From: Hyphomicrobiales bacterium | Lineage (GTDB): Bacteria; Pseudomonadota; Alphaproteobacteria; Rhizobiales; OSC116 | Direction: 5' to 3' | Assembly: GCA_013214705.1 (NCBI GenBank) | Contig: JABSRZ010000003.1 | Coordinates: forward strand, 248,001-312,000 | Length of the DNA: 64,000 nucleotides | Shown: one piece after another, positions 35,059-44,136 of the stretch | Layout of the letters: the number at the start of each line of letters is the position of its first letter | Numbering within the stretch: position 1 is the first letter of the stretch | The notes under the pieces: model-generated | What the model was told of the DNA's origin: nothing | Databases searched by the model: none | Seen by the model: the letters and a program-made list of their open reading frames with translations, nothing else | Program-made: the position numbers and the translations under genes

Positions 35059-36352
35059 GCAGATTTTTTCGCTGCATAACCGCCACAAAAAAACCATCGG
35101 TATTATGCTGGTTTGGGGTGAGCAGCAATGTACCTTCTAAACTAGAGGCCGACTGTGGCACTGGTGTTTTGAGGTGGATTTCCCACTCTTGGGCGAAAGG
35201 CAACAGCTCGAACTCGGCATTATTGGCCAAGAATTTGCTGACCTGATTCTCATTTTCTGCTGAGAATAATGAGCAAGTTGCATAGACTAATTTACCACCA
35301 TTTTTGACTAATTTACTAGCTGATTCAAGGATATGCGACTGTCTTTGAACAAGTTGATTCAACATATCTTCGGTTAAATTAAACCTTGCATCGGGGGCGC
35401 GGCGCCATGTGCCGGTGCCACTGCAAGGCGCATCGACAAAGGTGATGTCGACATTGCCGGCTAGCTCATACATGAGTTGGTTGGTTTTTTCTGAACCTAG
35501 TTTATGAGTTTGAACATTGTGCAGCTTGGCACGGTCAATGCGGGGTTTGATGGCTTTAAGCCGCGCTTGATCGATGTCTAGTGCATAGACTTGGCCTTTA
35601 TTTTGCATTTGTGCTGCTAATGCCAATGTTTTGCCACCGCCACCGGCGCAATAATCGACAATGCTCATTTTTGGTTTTGCGCCGGCGAGCAGGCTGGCCA
35701 CTTGGGCGGCTTCATCTTGAATTTCGACCGCGCCATAGCGATATGATGGCGATTGGGTGAGTTGTGTGGTTGGTTCTAAGCGCAAACCAATGGGCGACAG
35801 GCTGGTGGCGACCGATTCCAGACCTTGTTTGCTGAGGGCTTTTTGCGCGTCTTCGATATTTGTTTGGGCGGTATTAACCCGCACATCTAACGAGGCTTGC
35901 TGGTTAAGCGCTTCTAGTTCTGATTCTGTATTATCGCCGAACTGGTTGTTAAATTGGGCATATTGCCAATCGGCAACATTTTGCAGCACCGCCTTAGAGG
36001 CATCTTTTAAATTTTTGGCATTGGCTATGGCGGTTACTTCATCATCCGATAAGTTGGCCGCGGCGTATTTTTCGCCATTGAATTTTTGGCCAATTGTTTC
36101 CGCATCATCGCCCTGCCCTAGCAAATATGCCATGACCAAGCTACGTGGTTGGGCGCTGCCAATGACAAATTCATATTGGCGTAAATGGCGATAAATATCG
36201 TAAACAATGGTGCGAATGGCGCGTTTGTCTTTGCTACCGGCATAACGGTTGGCTTTGAAATAGCCATCTAGATATTTGTCGGTCGGCCGAGCGGTTTCGA
36301 ACAATGTTGATAAGATTTCGATGGTGGCGGCTAAGTGGGCTTCAGGTCTCAT
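35048..36352 (-). CDS. RsmB/NOP2-type RNA (cytosine-5) methyltransferase
   Basis: The 434-residue protein has the RsmB (Sun) layout: an N-terminal NusB-like helical region, the SAM motif V-D-Y-C-A-G-G-G-G-K-T-L, the catalytic D-A-P-C-S-G-T-G-T-W-R-R and a second cysteine in Y-A-T-C-S-L-F-S-A-E-N-E. RsmB methylates C967 of E. coli 16S rRNA; whether this paralog hits the same base cannot be told. It is divergent from the ArsR gene and overlaps the cytochrome b561 3' end by 11 bases. Confidence 0.9.
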   Translation of the reverse strand: MRPEAHLAATIEILSTLFETARPTDKYLDGYFKANRYAGSKDKRAIRTIVYDIYRHLRQYEFVIGSAQPRSLVMAYLLGQGDDAETIGQKFNGEKYAAANLSDDEVTAIANAKNLKDASKAVLQNVADWQYAQFNNQFGDNTESELEALNQQASLDVRVNTAQTNIEDAQKALSKQGLESVATSLSPIGLRLEPTTQLTQSPSYRYGAVEIQDEAAQVASLLAGAKPKMSIVDYCAGGGGKTLALAAQMQNKGQVYALDIDQARLKAIKPRIDRAKLHNVQTHKLGSEKTNQLMYELAGNVDITFVDAPCSGTGTWRRAPDARFNLTEDMLNQLVQRQSHILESASKLVKNGGKLVYATCSLFSAENENQVSKFLANNAEFELLPFAQEWEIHLKTPVPQSASSLEGTLLLTPNQHNTDGFFVAVMQRKNLPIS

Positions 36353-36434
36353 AATATGCGGCTTTCCGGCTGTATTTAAAAATTTGAACTAGCCTATAGG
36401 CCTGTTTGAGGGCGAGTGCAAGATGAAATATATG

Positions 36435-36464
36435 TTTACATGTTACCATATAGTCACCTATAAG
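36435..36464 (+). promoter_or_regulatory. Candidate ArsR-operon promoter giving a leaderless mRNA
   Basis: TTTACA (36435-36440) and TATAAG (36459-36464) are 18 bases apart and the ArsR ATG begins only 6 bases after the -10. No Shine-Dalgarno precedes the ATG. A start at the A of ATG would make a leaderless message. Confidence 0.35.
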
Positions 36465-36469
36465 CATTT

Positions 36470-36832
36470 ATGGATGAAATATTTAAAGCCCTAGCAGATG
36501 CAAACCGCAGAAAATTATTGGATAGTTTGGCCGTGGAAAATGGCCAAACCTTGCAACAAATGGCCGCTGCATTGCCGGACATGACCCGCTTTGGGGTGAT
36601 GAAACATTTAAAGCTGCTGGAGGCGGCTAACCTTGTTTCGACACGCAAAATGGGGCGTTTTAAGTATCATTATCTCAACCCTGTGCCGATTGCAGAAATA
36701 TCAAACAGGTGGATAGACAAGTTTACCAAACACACGGCAACCGGCATGAATTTATTAAAACACCAGTTAGAAGCCAAAAACTCAAGACACCCCAATATAT
36801 CAACCAACCAGAGTAAGGATGAAAAACCATGA
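36470..36832 (+). CDS. ArsR-type winged-helix regulator
   Basis: The 120-residue protein has the ArsR fold: I-F-K-A-L-A-D-A-N-R-R-K-L-L-D near the start, L-Q-Q-M-A-A as the first helix of the HTH, F-G-V-M-K-H-L-K-L-L recognition helix, and a beta-wing. No metal-binding cysteines are visible. It overlaps the following START-domain gene by four bases (ATGA). Such ArsR-SRPBCC pairs are frequent in bacteria, where the SRPBCC protein may bind a ligand, but the signal is unknown. Confidence 0.9.
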   Translation: MDEIFKALADANRRKLLDSLAVENGQTLQQMAAALPDMTRFGVMKHLKLLEAANLVSTRKMGRFKYHYLNPVPIAEISNRWIDKFTKHTATGMNLLKHQLEAKNSRHPNISTNQSKDEKP

Positions 36833-37263
36833 AACCACAACAAGTGTATGTAACTTATATTCAGACCGATATAGACAGCCTTTGGGCGGCGTTGACCGAA
36901 CCTGATAAAACCGAAAAGTATTTTTTTGGCACCAAAATAGCCTCGGGCATGAAAAAAGGCGACGATATTACCTTTGACATGGAAGATGGCAGTGCCGCCA
37001 TTCAGGGCGAAATATTGGAAAATACGCCCAAAAGCAAATTTGCCTACACTTTTAAAGGCAACAAAACCGAAGACGGCACTATTGAACCCTATAGCCGGGT
37101 GACATATGAGTTAGAAGAGACTGAAAATGCGGTTAAATTCACCATCATACATGATGAGTTTGAAACCGAGAATGAAACATTTACCAGCGTGGGTGGCGGA
37201 TGGCCGATCATAATATCTGGTCTAAAAACTTACCTTGAAACCGGTAAATCTATCGAAATATAA
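36829..37263 (+). CDS. SRPBCC (AHSA1-like) domain protein
   Basis: The 144-residue product is a START-like hydrophobic-cavity fold: Y-V-T-Y-I-Q-T-D strand, the W-A-A-L-T-E-P-D helix with K-Y-F-F-G, and the C-terminal W-P-I-I-I-S-G-L-K-T-Y-L-E-T-G helix typical of the Activator of Hsp90 ATPase 1 C-terminal family. It is co-translated with the ArsR regulator. The bound ligand is not predictable. The gene ends a few bases before a hairpin that acts on the opposite strand. Confidence 0.87.
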   Translation: MKPQQVYVTYIQTDIDSLWAALTEPDKTEKYFFGTKIASGMKKGDDITFDMEDGSAAIQGEILENTPKSKFAYTFKGNKTEDGTIEPYSRVTYELEETENAVKFTIIHDEFETENETFTSVGGGWPIIISGLKTYLETGKSIEI

Positions 37264-37270
37264 AAAAATT

Positions 37271-37295
37271 GGCCGCCTCAAATGCTGAGACGGCC
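37271..37295 (-). terminator. Terminator of the valine-degradation operon
   Basis: Minus strand GGCCGTCTCA pairs with TGAGGCGGCC (10 bp with a G-U pair) and is followed by AATTTTTTT. It begins seven bases after the enoyl-CoA hydratase stop. On the plus strand there is no T-run, so it mainly stops leftward transcription. Confidence 0.83.
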
Positions 37296-37301
37296 TATGA
37301 T

Positions 37302-38078
37302 TTACTTATGCTTCCATTGTGCGGGGCGTTTGTCTAGAAACGCTTGCATGCCTTCTGTTCTATCTTCGGTGGCAAAGCTGCCATAAAACAGGCGCTGCTC
37401 GGCTAGCAGGCCTTCTTGCAATGTGGTTTCGAACGCCCGGTTGACAGCTTCTTTAACTCTTATGGTGGCGATGAGTGATTTGCTGGCCACTTCTTGCGCG
37501 ACGCCCAAAGCGTCCTCGGCAAAAGTTTCACTATCAAATACCCGGCTGACAAAGCCCATATCCATAGCTTCTTGGGCGGTAATCATCCGGCCTGTTAGGC
37601 ATAAATCCATGGTTAATTGTTTGCCAATGCTGCGGGCTAAGCGTTGTGAGCCGCCCATGCCGGGCAATGTGCCTAGGTTAATTTCTGGCTGGCCAAATTT
37701 GGCGCGGTTAGACGCGATGATCATATCGCACATTAACGCCAGTTCGCAGCCGCCGCCCAAAGCAAATCCATTAACCGCGGCAATGGTTGGCTTGCGAATG
37801 TCGGCAATCACATCATGGGTGCCGGTGAAATAATTGCTGTCATAAACGTCGTTAAATGACAGTTTGACCATTTCGGAAATGTCAGCGCCAGCGACGAAGG
37901 CTTTGCCTGCGCCCGTAAGCATAATGACGCCTATGTCTGCATCTGCATCGAACGCGCGGGCGGCATGAGCCAATTCGCTGGCAATGTCATCGCCCAAAGC
38001 GTTAAGCGTTTTGGGTTTGTTAAACCGAATGAGGCCAACACGGCCATGAGTTTCGACCTCAATGACATTATAATCCAT
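37302..38078 (-). CDS. Enoyl-CoA hydratase
   Basis: The 258-residue crotonase has the oxyanion-hole motifs A-G-A-D-I-S-E and N-G-F-A-L-G-G-G-C-E-L, with the two catalytic glutamates in the expected places (G-G-C-E and Q-P-E-I-N-L-G). As the last gene of the valine operon it would hydrate methacrylyl-CoA to 3-hydroxyisobutyryl-CoA. Such enzymes are broad in specificity. AAGGAAATTTAAC precedes the ATG, which is one base beyond the previous stop. Confidence 0.92.
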   Translation of the reverse strand: MDYNVIEVETHGRVGLIRFNKPKTLNALGDDIASELAHAARAFDADADIGVIMLTGAGKAFVAGADISEMVKLSFNDVYDSNYFTGTHDVIADIRKPTIAAVNGFALGGGCELALMCDMIIASNRAKFGQPEINLGTLPGMGGSQRLARSIGKQLTMDLCLTGRMITAQEAMDMGFVSRVFDSETFAEDALGVAQEVASKSLIATIRVKEAVNRAFETTLQEGLLAEQRLFYGSFATEDRTEGMQAFLDKRPAQWKHK

Positions 38079-38079
38079 G

Positions 38080-38982
38080 TTAAATTTCCTTATTTTTATT
38101 TTTAGTTAGAAATTCAAAATAGCCCGAAAAATCCATAGCGTCCATACCTTGTAGGCTCATGGCCTCATAAAGCTGTTTAGCTTTTTGGCCAATTTGGGTA
38201 TCGACCCCCATAGCCTCGGCGGCATCGGCAGCTAGGCGTAAATCTTTAAGCATCATCGCCACGGCAAAACCCGGTTTATAGTCATTATTTGCCGGGGTGG
38301 TGGGGATGATGTCTGGCACTGGGCAATAGGTGGTGAGAGACCAACATTGGCCAGAGGCTGCTGATGAAATGTCGAATAATTTCTGCCGCTCTAAGCCCAA
38401 AGCGTCCGCCATAGCAAAGGCTTCGCAGACCGAGATCATCTGAATGCCGAGCATCATATTATTGCAGATTTTGGCCGCCTGCCCGGTGCCGCTTTTGCCC
38501 GCGTGGATGATGTTGCCGCCGACAATATCTAATGCTGTTTTGGCTTTTGCAAACGCTTCATCTGCGCCGCCACACATGAATGTTAATGTGCCCGCCGCTG
38601 CTGCTGCCACGCCGCCAGAGACGGGTGTGTCCATCATCAGCATGCCAGCATCGGTGGCAATTTGGGTGACTTTGCGCGCCGTATCGACATCTATGGTGGA
38701 GCTGTCTAAAAATAATGTGCCGGGTTTGGCGGCTTGGATGAGGCCATCAGCGCCGCAATATACCGCCTCGACATGTTTGCCAGCTGGCAACATGGTGATG
38801 ACGATGTCGGCATCTATAACCGCGTCTATCGCCGAGCTGGCGGCAATGCCGCCGCTGGCCGCAAATGATGTTAAGGCGGCAGCGGATAAATCAAACCCCG
38901 AAACCTGATGGCCCGCGGCGACCAAATTTGTCGCCATTGGCAAACCCATGTTGCCAAGGCCAATAAAACCGATATGTGTCAT
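38080..38982 (-). CDS. mmsB: 3-hydroxyisobutyrate dehydrogenase
   Basis: The 300-residue protein has the NAD-binding G-F-I-G-L-G-N-M-G at residues 5-13, the D-T-P-V-S-G-G substrate motif and the catalytic lysine in G-x-G-Q-A-A-K-I-C-N-N. It oxidises 3-hydroxyisobutyrate to methylmalonate semialdehyde in valine breakdown. AGGAGCGCTTT precedes the ATG. The methylmalonate-semialdehyde dehydrogenase (mmsA) needed next is not in this window. Confidence 0.93.
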   Translation of the reverse strand: MTHIGFIGLGNMGLPMATNLVAAGHQVSGFDLSAAALTSFAASGGIAASSAIDAVIDADIVITMLPAGKHVEAVYCGADGLIQAAKPGTLFLDSSTIDVDTARKVTQIATDAGMLMMDTPVSGGVAAAAAGTLTFMCGGADEAFAKAKTALDIVGGNIIHAGKSGTGQAAKICNNMMLGIQMISVCEAFAMADALGLERQKLFDISSAASGQCWSLTTYCPVPDIIPTTPANNDYKPGFAVAMMLKDLRLAADAAEAMGVDTQIGQKAKQLYEAMSLQGMDAMDFSGYFEFLTKNKNKEI

Positions 38983-39032
38983 AAAGCGCTCCTGTTATAA
39001 AACTCTTGTTTAACCCTCTAGAAATTTCCTAG

Positions 39033-40112
39033 TTAGCCCGAGTAACTTACTGGTTTGTCCCAATCGAAAAACAACTCATTATCGATCGGGTTGAAATAAT
39101 TTTGCACCATATCTGGGGTTATAACTGCCAATTGATCTGGTTGCCAATGCGGTGTTTTGTCTTTATCGACCAACAATGCCCGCACCCCCTCGGTAAAATC
39201 TGGTTGCTGCATCATATGCCACGCCATGCGCATTTCGGTTTGCATAACTTGGTCGAAATTCATCGCTTTGCCGGTTTTAATTTGCTCAAATGTAACCGCC
39301 AAACTTGTTGGCGACATTTTTGCCAATGTGGATAATATCCTGTCGGCAAATTGGCTGTTGTCATCGGTTAAGTTTTGCATTAATTGCGTTAAACTGTCGG
39401 CGCTAAATAACCTATCCACTTGGTCGGTAATGGCAGCCAATTTGCCAGCATCTGGCTGGCTGCAATATTGGTTTAAAATTTGCTCAACGGTGGCAAAGGC
39501 ATCGGCAGAATAATCGGCAGTTGCCAGTTTTTGTTCTAACTCTGCTAATTTGGTGGAATGAATATAATGGGTGGCAATGCCCAATTGCAACAGATCGGCA
39601 GCGTATACGCGGTGGCCAGTGAGACCCAAAAACATGCCCATATTGTTGGGCAAGCGCGATAAAAAATAGGTGCCGCCAACATCGGGGAAAAAACCTATCA
39701 TGGTTTCGGGCATGGCCAGCATGGTGCGTTCGGTGGCGATGCGGTAATGTCCATGCACAGAAACGCCGACCCCGCCGCCCATTACAATGCCATCGATAAA
39801 GGCGATATATGGTTTACTTAAATTTTTTACCCGCCAATTTGTGCGATATTCTGACCAGAAAAACTCACAGGCTTTTTGAATGTCGGTTTTGCCCTGCTCA
39901 CACACGCCGACAACGTCGCCACCAGCGCAAAACGCTTTTTCGCCAGCGCCGGTTATCAACACAGCTTTAACCGATTTATCTTGCTGCCATTGACCTAAGG
40001 CATTGCCCAACAGGTTGCACATATCCAAATCTAATGCATTGAGTTTTTTGGGTGCATTGAGGGTGATTTTTGCCAAGGTGGCGGTGTTTAGTATAACTTT
40101 TTTATCGGTCAT
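39033..40112 (-). CDS. 3-hydroxyisobutyryl-CoA hydrolase
   Basis: This longer crotonase-family protein (359 residues) has the F-C-A-G-G-D-V and D-G-I-V-M-G-G-G-V-G-V-S motifs with the P-E-T-M-I-G-F-F-P-D-V-G block that is diagnostic of 3-hydroxyisobutyryl-CoA hydrolases. It releases CoA from the reactive valine intermediate. It lies 28 bases after the acyl-CoA dehydrogenase stop and 50 bases before mmsB, fitting one operon. Confidence 0.92.
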   Translation of the reverse strand: MTDKKVILNTATLAKITLNAPKKLNALDLDMCNLLGNALGQWQQDKSVKAVLITGAGEKAFCAGGDVVGVCEQGKTDIQKACEFFWSEYRTNWRVKNLSKPYIAFIDGIVMGGGVGVSVHGHYRIATERTMLAMPETMIGFFPDVGGTYFLSRLPNNMGMFLGLTGHRVYAADLLQLGIATHYIHSTKLAELEQKLATADYSADAFATVEQILNQYCSQPDAGKLAAITDQVDRLFSADSLTQLMQNLTDDNSQFADRILSTLAKMSPTSLAVTFEQIKTGKAMNFDQVMQTEMRMAWHMMQQPDFTEGVRALLVDKDKTPHWQPDQLAVITPDMVQNYFNPIDNELFFDWDKPVSYSG

Positions 40113-40140
40113 TTATATTCTATTCCCGGTTATTTAATTC

Positions 40141-41310
40141 TCATTCAAAAGGTTTACCATGGGCAATGTCTTGGCTAAATTTACGGCCGATGATCAGCCG
40201 CATAATTTCATTTGTACCTTCTAATATTCGGTGCACGCGTAAATCACGCAATATTCTTTCGATGCCGAATTCCTTCATATAGCCGTAGCCGCCATGCAAT
40301 TGTAGCGCATCATCGACAATATTATAACAGGCATCGGTGGCGAAAAGCTTGGCTTGGGCGCAGGTTTCGGTCTTATTTGGTGCATTGATGTCGAGGCTAT
40401 GGGCGGCATTATAGACCATTAACCGTGCGGCATTTAGCTGGGTGAGCATGTCGGCAAGTTTAAACTGTAGCGCCTGAAACTGGTTTAGTTTTTTACCAAA
40501 TTGCTCGCGCTGCTGCATATAATTGGCGGCTTGATTGAGCGCCGTTTGAGCGCCGCCCAGTGAACAAGCGGCAATGTTAACTCGGCCGCCATCTAAGCCG
40601 GCCATGGCGATCTTAAAACCCTCGCCTTCTTTGCCCAACAGGTTGGCTTTGCGCACGCGGACATTGTCGAAAACAACCTCGGCAGTGGGTTGGCTGTTCC
40701 AGCCCATTTTTTGTTCTTTGGCACCAAAGCTCAGGCCATCTAGCCCATTTTCGACGATGAGTGCCGACATGGCTTTTGCGCCTTGTTCCACTTTGCCGGT
40801 TTTTAGCATAACCAGATAGATATCTGATGTGCCGCCACCTGAAATAAAGGATTTTGTGCCATTTATGACATAATGGTCGCCATCCAAGCGTGCGGTGACT
40901 TTGCCTGAAGCGGCATCGCTGCCCGCGCCGGCTTCGGTTAAACAATAAGATGCCATAAAATCCATGCTGGCCAAATTTGGAATATATTGTTGTCGCTGCG
41001 CCTCGGTGCCAAACTTATCGATCATCCATGTCACCATATTGTGGATGGAAAGATAGGCCGTGGTTGAGGGGCAACCGGTGGCCAAAGCTTCAAATATCAA
41101 CGCCGCGTCTTGCCGCTTCAAGCCAGTGCCGCCATAGGTTTCGGAAGTGTAAATGGCGCCAAAGCCCAGCGAAGCGGCTTGTTTTAGGGTTGCGACCGGA
41201 AATGTGCAGGTTTGATCCCACTCGTTGGCGTGCGGGGCGAATTGCTCATCGGCAAAGGTTTTGGCCAATTGCTTAAAGGCCAACTGATCTGGCGTTAGGT
41301 TAAAATCCAT
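40141..41310 (-). CDS. Acyl-CoA dehydrogenase, probably isobutyryl-CoA dehydrogenase
   Basis: The product has the acyl-CoA dehydrogenase fold: N-terminal helical domain, the C-L-T-E-A-G-A-G-S-D FAD/substrate motif, the Q-x-H-G-G-Y-G-Y segment and a catalytic-type E in the L-E-G-T-N-E-I-M-R-L loop. By context it would oxidise isobutyryl-CoA to methacrylyl-CoA. I start it at the ATG at 41310 (389 residues); a longer frame begins with TTG at 41334. No Shine-Dalgarno is seen, because five 13-base repeats abut the ATG. First gene of the valine operon, divergent from a TetR regulator. Confidence 0.93.
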   Translation of the reverse strand: MDFNLTPDQLAFKQLAKTFADEQFAPHANEWDQTCTFPVATLKQAASLGFGAIYTSETYGGTGLKRQDAALIFEALATGCPSTTAYLSIHNMVTWMIDKFGTEAQRQQYIPNLASMDFMASYCLTEAGAGSDAASGKVTARLDGDHYVINGTKSFISGGGTSDIYLVMLKTGKVEQGAKAMSALIVENGLDGLSFGAKEQKMGWNSQPTAEVVFDNVRVRKANLLGKEGEGFKIAMAGLDGGRVNIAACSLGGAQTALNQAANYMQQREQFGKKLNQFQALQFKLADMLTQLNAARLMVYNAAHSLDINAPNKTETCAQAKLFATDACYNIVDDALQLHGGYGYMKEFGIERILRDLRVHRILEGTNEIMRLIIGRKFSQDIAHGKPFE

Positions 41311-41311
41311 T

Positions 41312-41376
41312 ATTTTCACAATCAAGTTAGACAATCTAGTTAGACAATCTGTTTTGGCAATCTATTTTGGCAATAT
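41312..41376 (-). repeat. Five tandem 13-base units abutting the valine-operon start codon
   Basis: Read on the minus strand the units are ATATTGCCAAAAT, AGATTGCCAAAAC, AGATTGTCTAACT (twice, identical) and TGATTGTGAAAAT, ending one base before the ATG at 41310. The shared core is ATTG. The array replaces a normal ribosome site and overlaps the -35 of the TetR gene at its left-hand end. Confidence 0.85.
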
Positions 41377-41420
41377 TTACATAAGCAATGCTATGCTATA
41401 AGAATGTAAATGGATGGTCA

Positions 41421-41434
41421 ATACGCAACCGTAT
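41421..41434. promoter_or_regulatory. Palindrome, candidate TetR operator
   Basis: ATACG-CAAC-CGTAT lies 15 bases before the GTG start of the TetR gene and downstream of a weak TTTACA/TATAAG promoter (41376-41402). Its position suits autorepression and control of the divergent valine operon. Confidence 0.4.
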
Positions 41435-41448
41435 GGAAGATGTAAAAA

Positions 41449-42027
41449 GTGGCAAACAGCTCGAAAAATAAAAAATTAAACCGAGATGATTGGGTGCTGG
41501 CGGCCTTTACCACGCTTAGCGAAAGCGGTGTAAACGCCGTGCGGGTGGAGGTGCTGGCCAAATTATTAGGTGTAACCAAGGGCAGTTTTTATTGGCATTT
41601 TAAAAGCCGACAAGAATTGTTAGCGGCTATATTGGAAAAATGGCGGGTTGAACAACGGGTTATTGAAAGAGTTGAAGTATTGGGCGGAGACGCCAAAACC
41701 AAAATGATAAACCTGTTAGACAGTGTACCACGCACTGCCCCGCGCAACAATAGCGGCGCGACTGAATTGGCGGTGAGAAGCTGGGCGAAAAATGATGAAT
41801 TGGCCGCCAAAACGCTTGCCCAAGTGGATAAAGATAGAATTGAGTGGGTGAAAAAGCATTTTGTGCAAATGGGTTATGATGACCAACAAGCGGAGTCGCG
41901 GGCGTTTTTAACCTATGGCTATATTATGGTGCAGGGTATATTTTCGATAGAAAACATGCCCGGCATATTAGAGCGCATCCATGCTGATACGCTCGGCCTG
42001 TTATTTAGTGATGCGCCAAAAGTTTAA
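41449..42027 (+). CDS. TetR/AcrR family regulator, divergent to valine operon
   Basis: The 192-residue protein has the TetR HTH: W-V-L-A-A-F-T-T-L, then R-V-E-V-L-A-K-L-L-G-V-T-K-G-S-F-Y-W-H-F-K-S-R. The start is a GTG with GGAAG upstream; a very Lys-rich stretch opens the protein. It is divergent from the isobutyryl-CoA dehydrogenase gene across 138 bases, so regulation of valine catabolism is the obvious hypothesis. The ligand is unknown; acyl-CoA intermediates are plausible. Confidence 0.9.
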   Translation: MANSSKNKKLNRDDWVLAAFTTLSESGVNAVRVEVLAKLLGVTKGSFYWHFKSRQELLAAILEKWRVEQRVIERVEVLGGDAKTKMINLLDSVPRTAPRNNSGATELAVRSWAKNDELAAKTLAQVDKDRIEWVKKHFVQMGYDDQQAESRAFLTYGYIMVQGIFSIENMPGILERIHADTLGLLFSDAPKV

Positions 42028-42042
42028 TTACATTTTTGCCAA

Positions 42043-43497
42043 TTACATTTTAGTGGGATAATTTGGCGCTTCGCGGGTGATGGTGACATCATGGGTGTGG
42101 CTTTCGCGCAATGACGCGCTGGTGATGCGAACAAATTCGGCTTTGGCTTGGAAATGTTTGATATTGTGACCGCCTACATAACCCATGGATGCGCGCAGAC
42201 CACCAACCATTTGGTGCAATACGCTTTCGACACTGCCTTTAAACGCCACTTGGCCTTCGATGCCTTCGGGCACTAATTTATGCGTATCTGACACTTCTTG
42301 TTGGAAATAACGGTCGGCAGAGCCGCCAGCCATAGCGCCCACGCTGCCCATGCCACGATAACTTTTATAGGTACGGCCTTGATATAGGAAGGTTTCGCCC
42401 GGGCTTTCGGTGGTGCCAGCCAGCATAGAGCCGACCATAACACAAGCTGCGCCAGCGGCGATGGCTTTGGCGAAATCGCCACTATATTTAATGCCGCCAT
42501 CGGCAATAATTGTCGCACCAGTTTTATTGGCTTCTTCGACACAATCCATAATGGCGGTAAGTTGCGGCACACCGACGCCGGCGACAATGCGGGTGGTGCA
42601 AATTGAACCGGGGCCAATGCCGACTTTTACCGCATCTGCACCGGCGGCGATTAAGGCTTGGGTGGCTGAAGCTGTGGCCACATTGCCAGCCACCAATTTA
42701 ACCCGGTTGGATAGGTTGCGAATTTGCTCGACTGATTTTATAACCCCGGCACTATGGCCATGGGCGGTGTCTATCACCAACATGTCGACCCCAGCGTCAA
42801 TAAGTGCTTGGGCATAATATAGGCCTTTATCGCCAACTGTGGTGGCCGCGCCAACCCGCAACCTACCGAGTTCATCTTTACACGCATTGGGGTAGTTTTT
42901 GGCTTTGTCCATATCTTTAACGGTGATTAGGCCAACACATTTATAATCATTATCCACCACAACTAATTTTTCAATACGGCTTTTGTGGAACAGGCGTTTG
43001 GCTTCTTCTTGCGACACGCCTTCTTTGACGGTGACCAAATTATCTTTGGTCATTAGTTCATAAATAGGTTGGTCAGGATTGGTGGCAAAACGCACGTCGC
43101 GGTTGGTCAATATGCCAACTAATTTGCCATTATCTTCGATGACCGGCAGGCCTGAAATTTTACGATCTGCCATCACTTGTTTGGCTTCGGCCAACGAAAC
43201 ATTAGGGTGAACCGTAACTGGGTCGATGACCATGCCGCTTTCGAATTTTTTTACTTTTTCGACGTTACGGGCTTGTTGTTCGGCGGTCATGTTACGGTGT
43301 AAGATGCCCATGCCGCCGCTTTGCGCCATTGAAATGGCCAACCTTGCCTCGGTGACTGTATCCATCGCAGCGCTTAAAATAGGGATACCCAGATTAAGGT
43401 TGCCACATATTATGGTGCTGGTATCAACTTGCGCAGGCAAAATGTCTGAAGCGGCTGGTTGCAGCAATACGTCATCAAATGTAAGGGCTTGTTTCAT
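42043..43497 (-). CDS. guaB: IMP dehydrogenase GuaB
   Basis: GuaB oxidises IMP to XMP, the first step toward GMP. It has the T-F-D-D-V-L-L-Q-P start, two CBS domains (about residues 92-205), the catalytic cysteine in G-P-G-S-I-C-T-T-R, and the A-D-G-G-I-K-Y and Y-R-G-M-G-S motifs. The ATG at 43497 has GAGG seven bases upstream; the in-frame TTG two codons earlier is less likely. The 484-residue length is normal. It is 15 bases from the convergent TetR end. Confidence 0.96.
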   Translation of the reverse strand: MKQALTFDDVLLQPAASDILPAQVDTSTIICGNLNLGIPILSAAMDTVTEARLAISMAQSGGMGILHRNMTAEQQARNVEKVKKFESGMVIDPVTVHPNVSLAEAKQVMADRKISGLPVIEDNGKLVGILTNRDVRFATNPDQPIYELMTKDNLVTVKEGVSQEEAKRLFHKSRIEKLVVVDNDYKCVGLITVKDMDKAKNYPNACKDELGRLRVGAATTVGDKGLYYAQALIDAGVDMLVIDTAHGHSAGVIKSVEQIRNLSNRVKLVAGNVATASATQALIAAGADAVKVGIGPGSICTTRIVAGVGVPQLTAIMDCVEEANKTGATIIADGGIKYSGDFAKAIAAGAACVMVGSMLAGTTESPGETFLYQGRTYKSYRGMGSVGAMAGGSADRYFQQEVSDTHKLVPEGIEGQVAFKGSVESVLHQMVGGLRASMGYVGGHNIKHFQAKAEFVRITSASLRESHTHDVTITREAPNYPTKM

Positions 43498-43589
43498 GGT
43501 CAACCTCGTTTAAAATTGGAGTGTTGACACAGGTAAATAGTCCCAAAAGGGCTAGCATGTAAAGACTTTTTTGCTAGATATACCTATTT

Positions 43590-44093
43590 TTAATCAAATT
43601 TATATTCGAGATATACCACATCATAATAGTTACCAAACTTACGCCCGACCTCGGTTAAATGCGCGGTTTGGCTGAAGCCTAGACTTTTATGCAGGCCTAT
43701 TGACGCATCATTTGGCAAGGCAATACAGGCAAAAACGCGGTGCACATCTTGCGTGGCCAAAATAGCCAACAAATGCTGGCCGAGCTGTTTGCCAAGGCCT
43801 TTGCCAGCGGCATTCTGAGTTAAATAAACCGTGATTTCGACACTGGTGCTATAGGCTGGTTTTGGCCGAAATGCCTGTGACATGGCAAAGCCAACCAGCT
43901 CGCCATTTGACAACGCCACAAAGGCTTGATGGCGGCTATTTTGAGCGAATTGTTGCAACCATTTTTGCATATATTCATCATCATACGGCGTGGTTTCGAA
44001 ATTTATATGTGTGGTGGCTATATAATGATTATATATGTCTTTAATGGCTAACAAATGTCCTGAAGCGGCAGGTATGATGTCAATTTTTGGCAT
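43590..44093 (-). CDS. GNAT acetyltransferase (phosphinothricin-acetyltransferase-like)
   Basis: The 167-residue protein begins with the I-P-A-A-S-G-H-L-L-A-I-K-D-I-Y-N-H-Y motif of the Pat/Bar subgroup, followed by the acetyl-CoA loop A-A-G-K-G-L-G-K-Q-L and the S-I-G-L-H-K-S-L-G-F end. It would N-acetylate a small amine or amino acid such as methionine sulfoximine; the natural substrate is unknown. It lies between rlmE and guaB on the same strand. Confidence 0.87.
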   Translation of the reverse strand: MPKIDIIPAASGHLLAIKDIYNHYIATTHINFETTPYDDEYMQKWLQQFAQNSRHQAFVALSNGELVGFAMSQAFRPKPAYSTSVEITVYLTQNAAGKGLGKQLGQHLLAILATQDVHRVFACIALPNDASIGLHKSLGFSQTAHLTEVGRKFGNYYDVVYLEYKFD

Positions 44094-44136
44094 TATACGG
44101 CTCTTTCGGAATGGCGTCTAACTTCCAGAACTTTCA

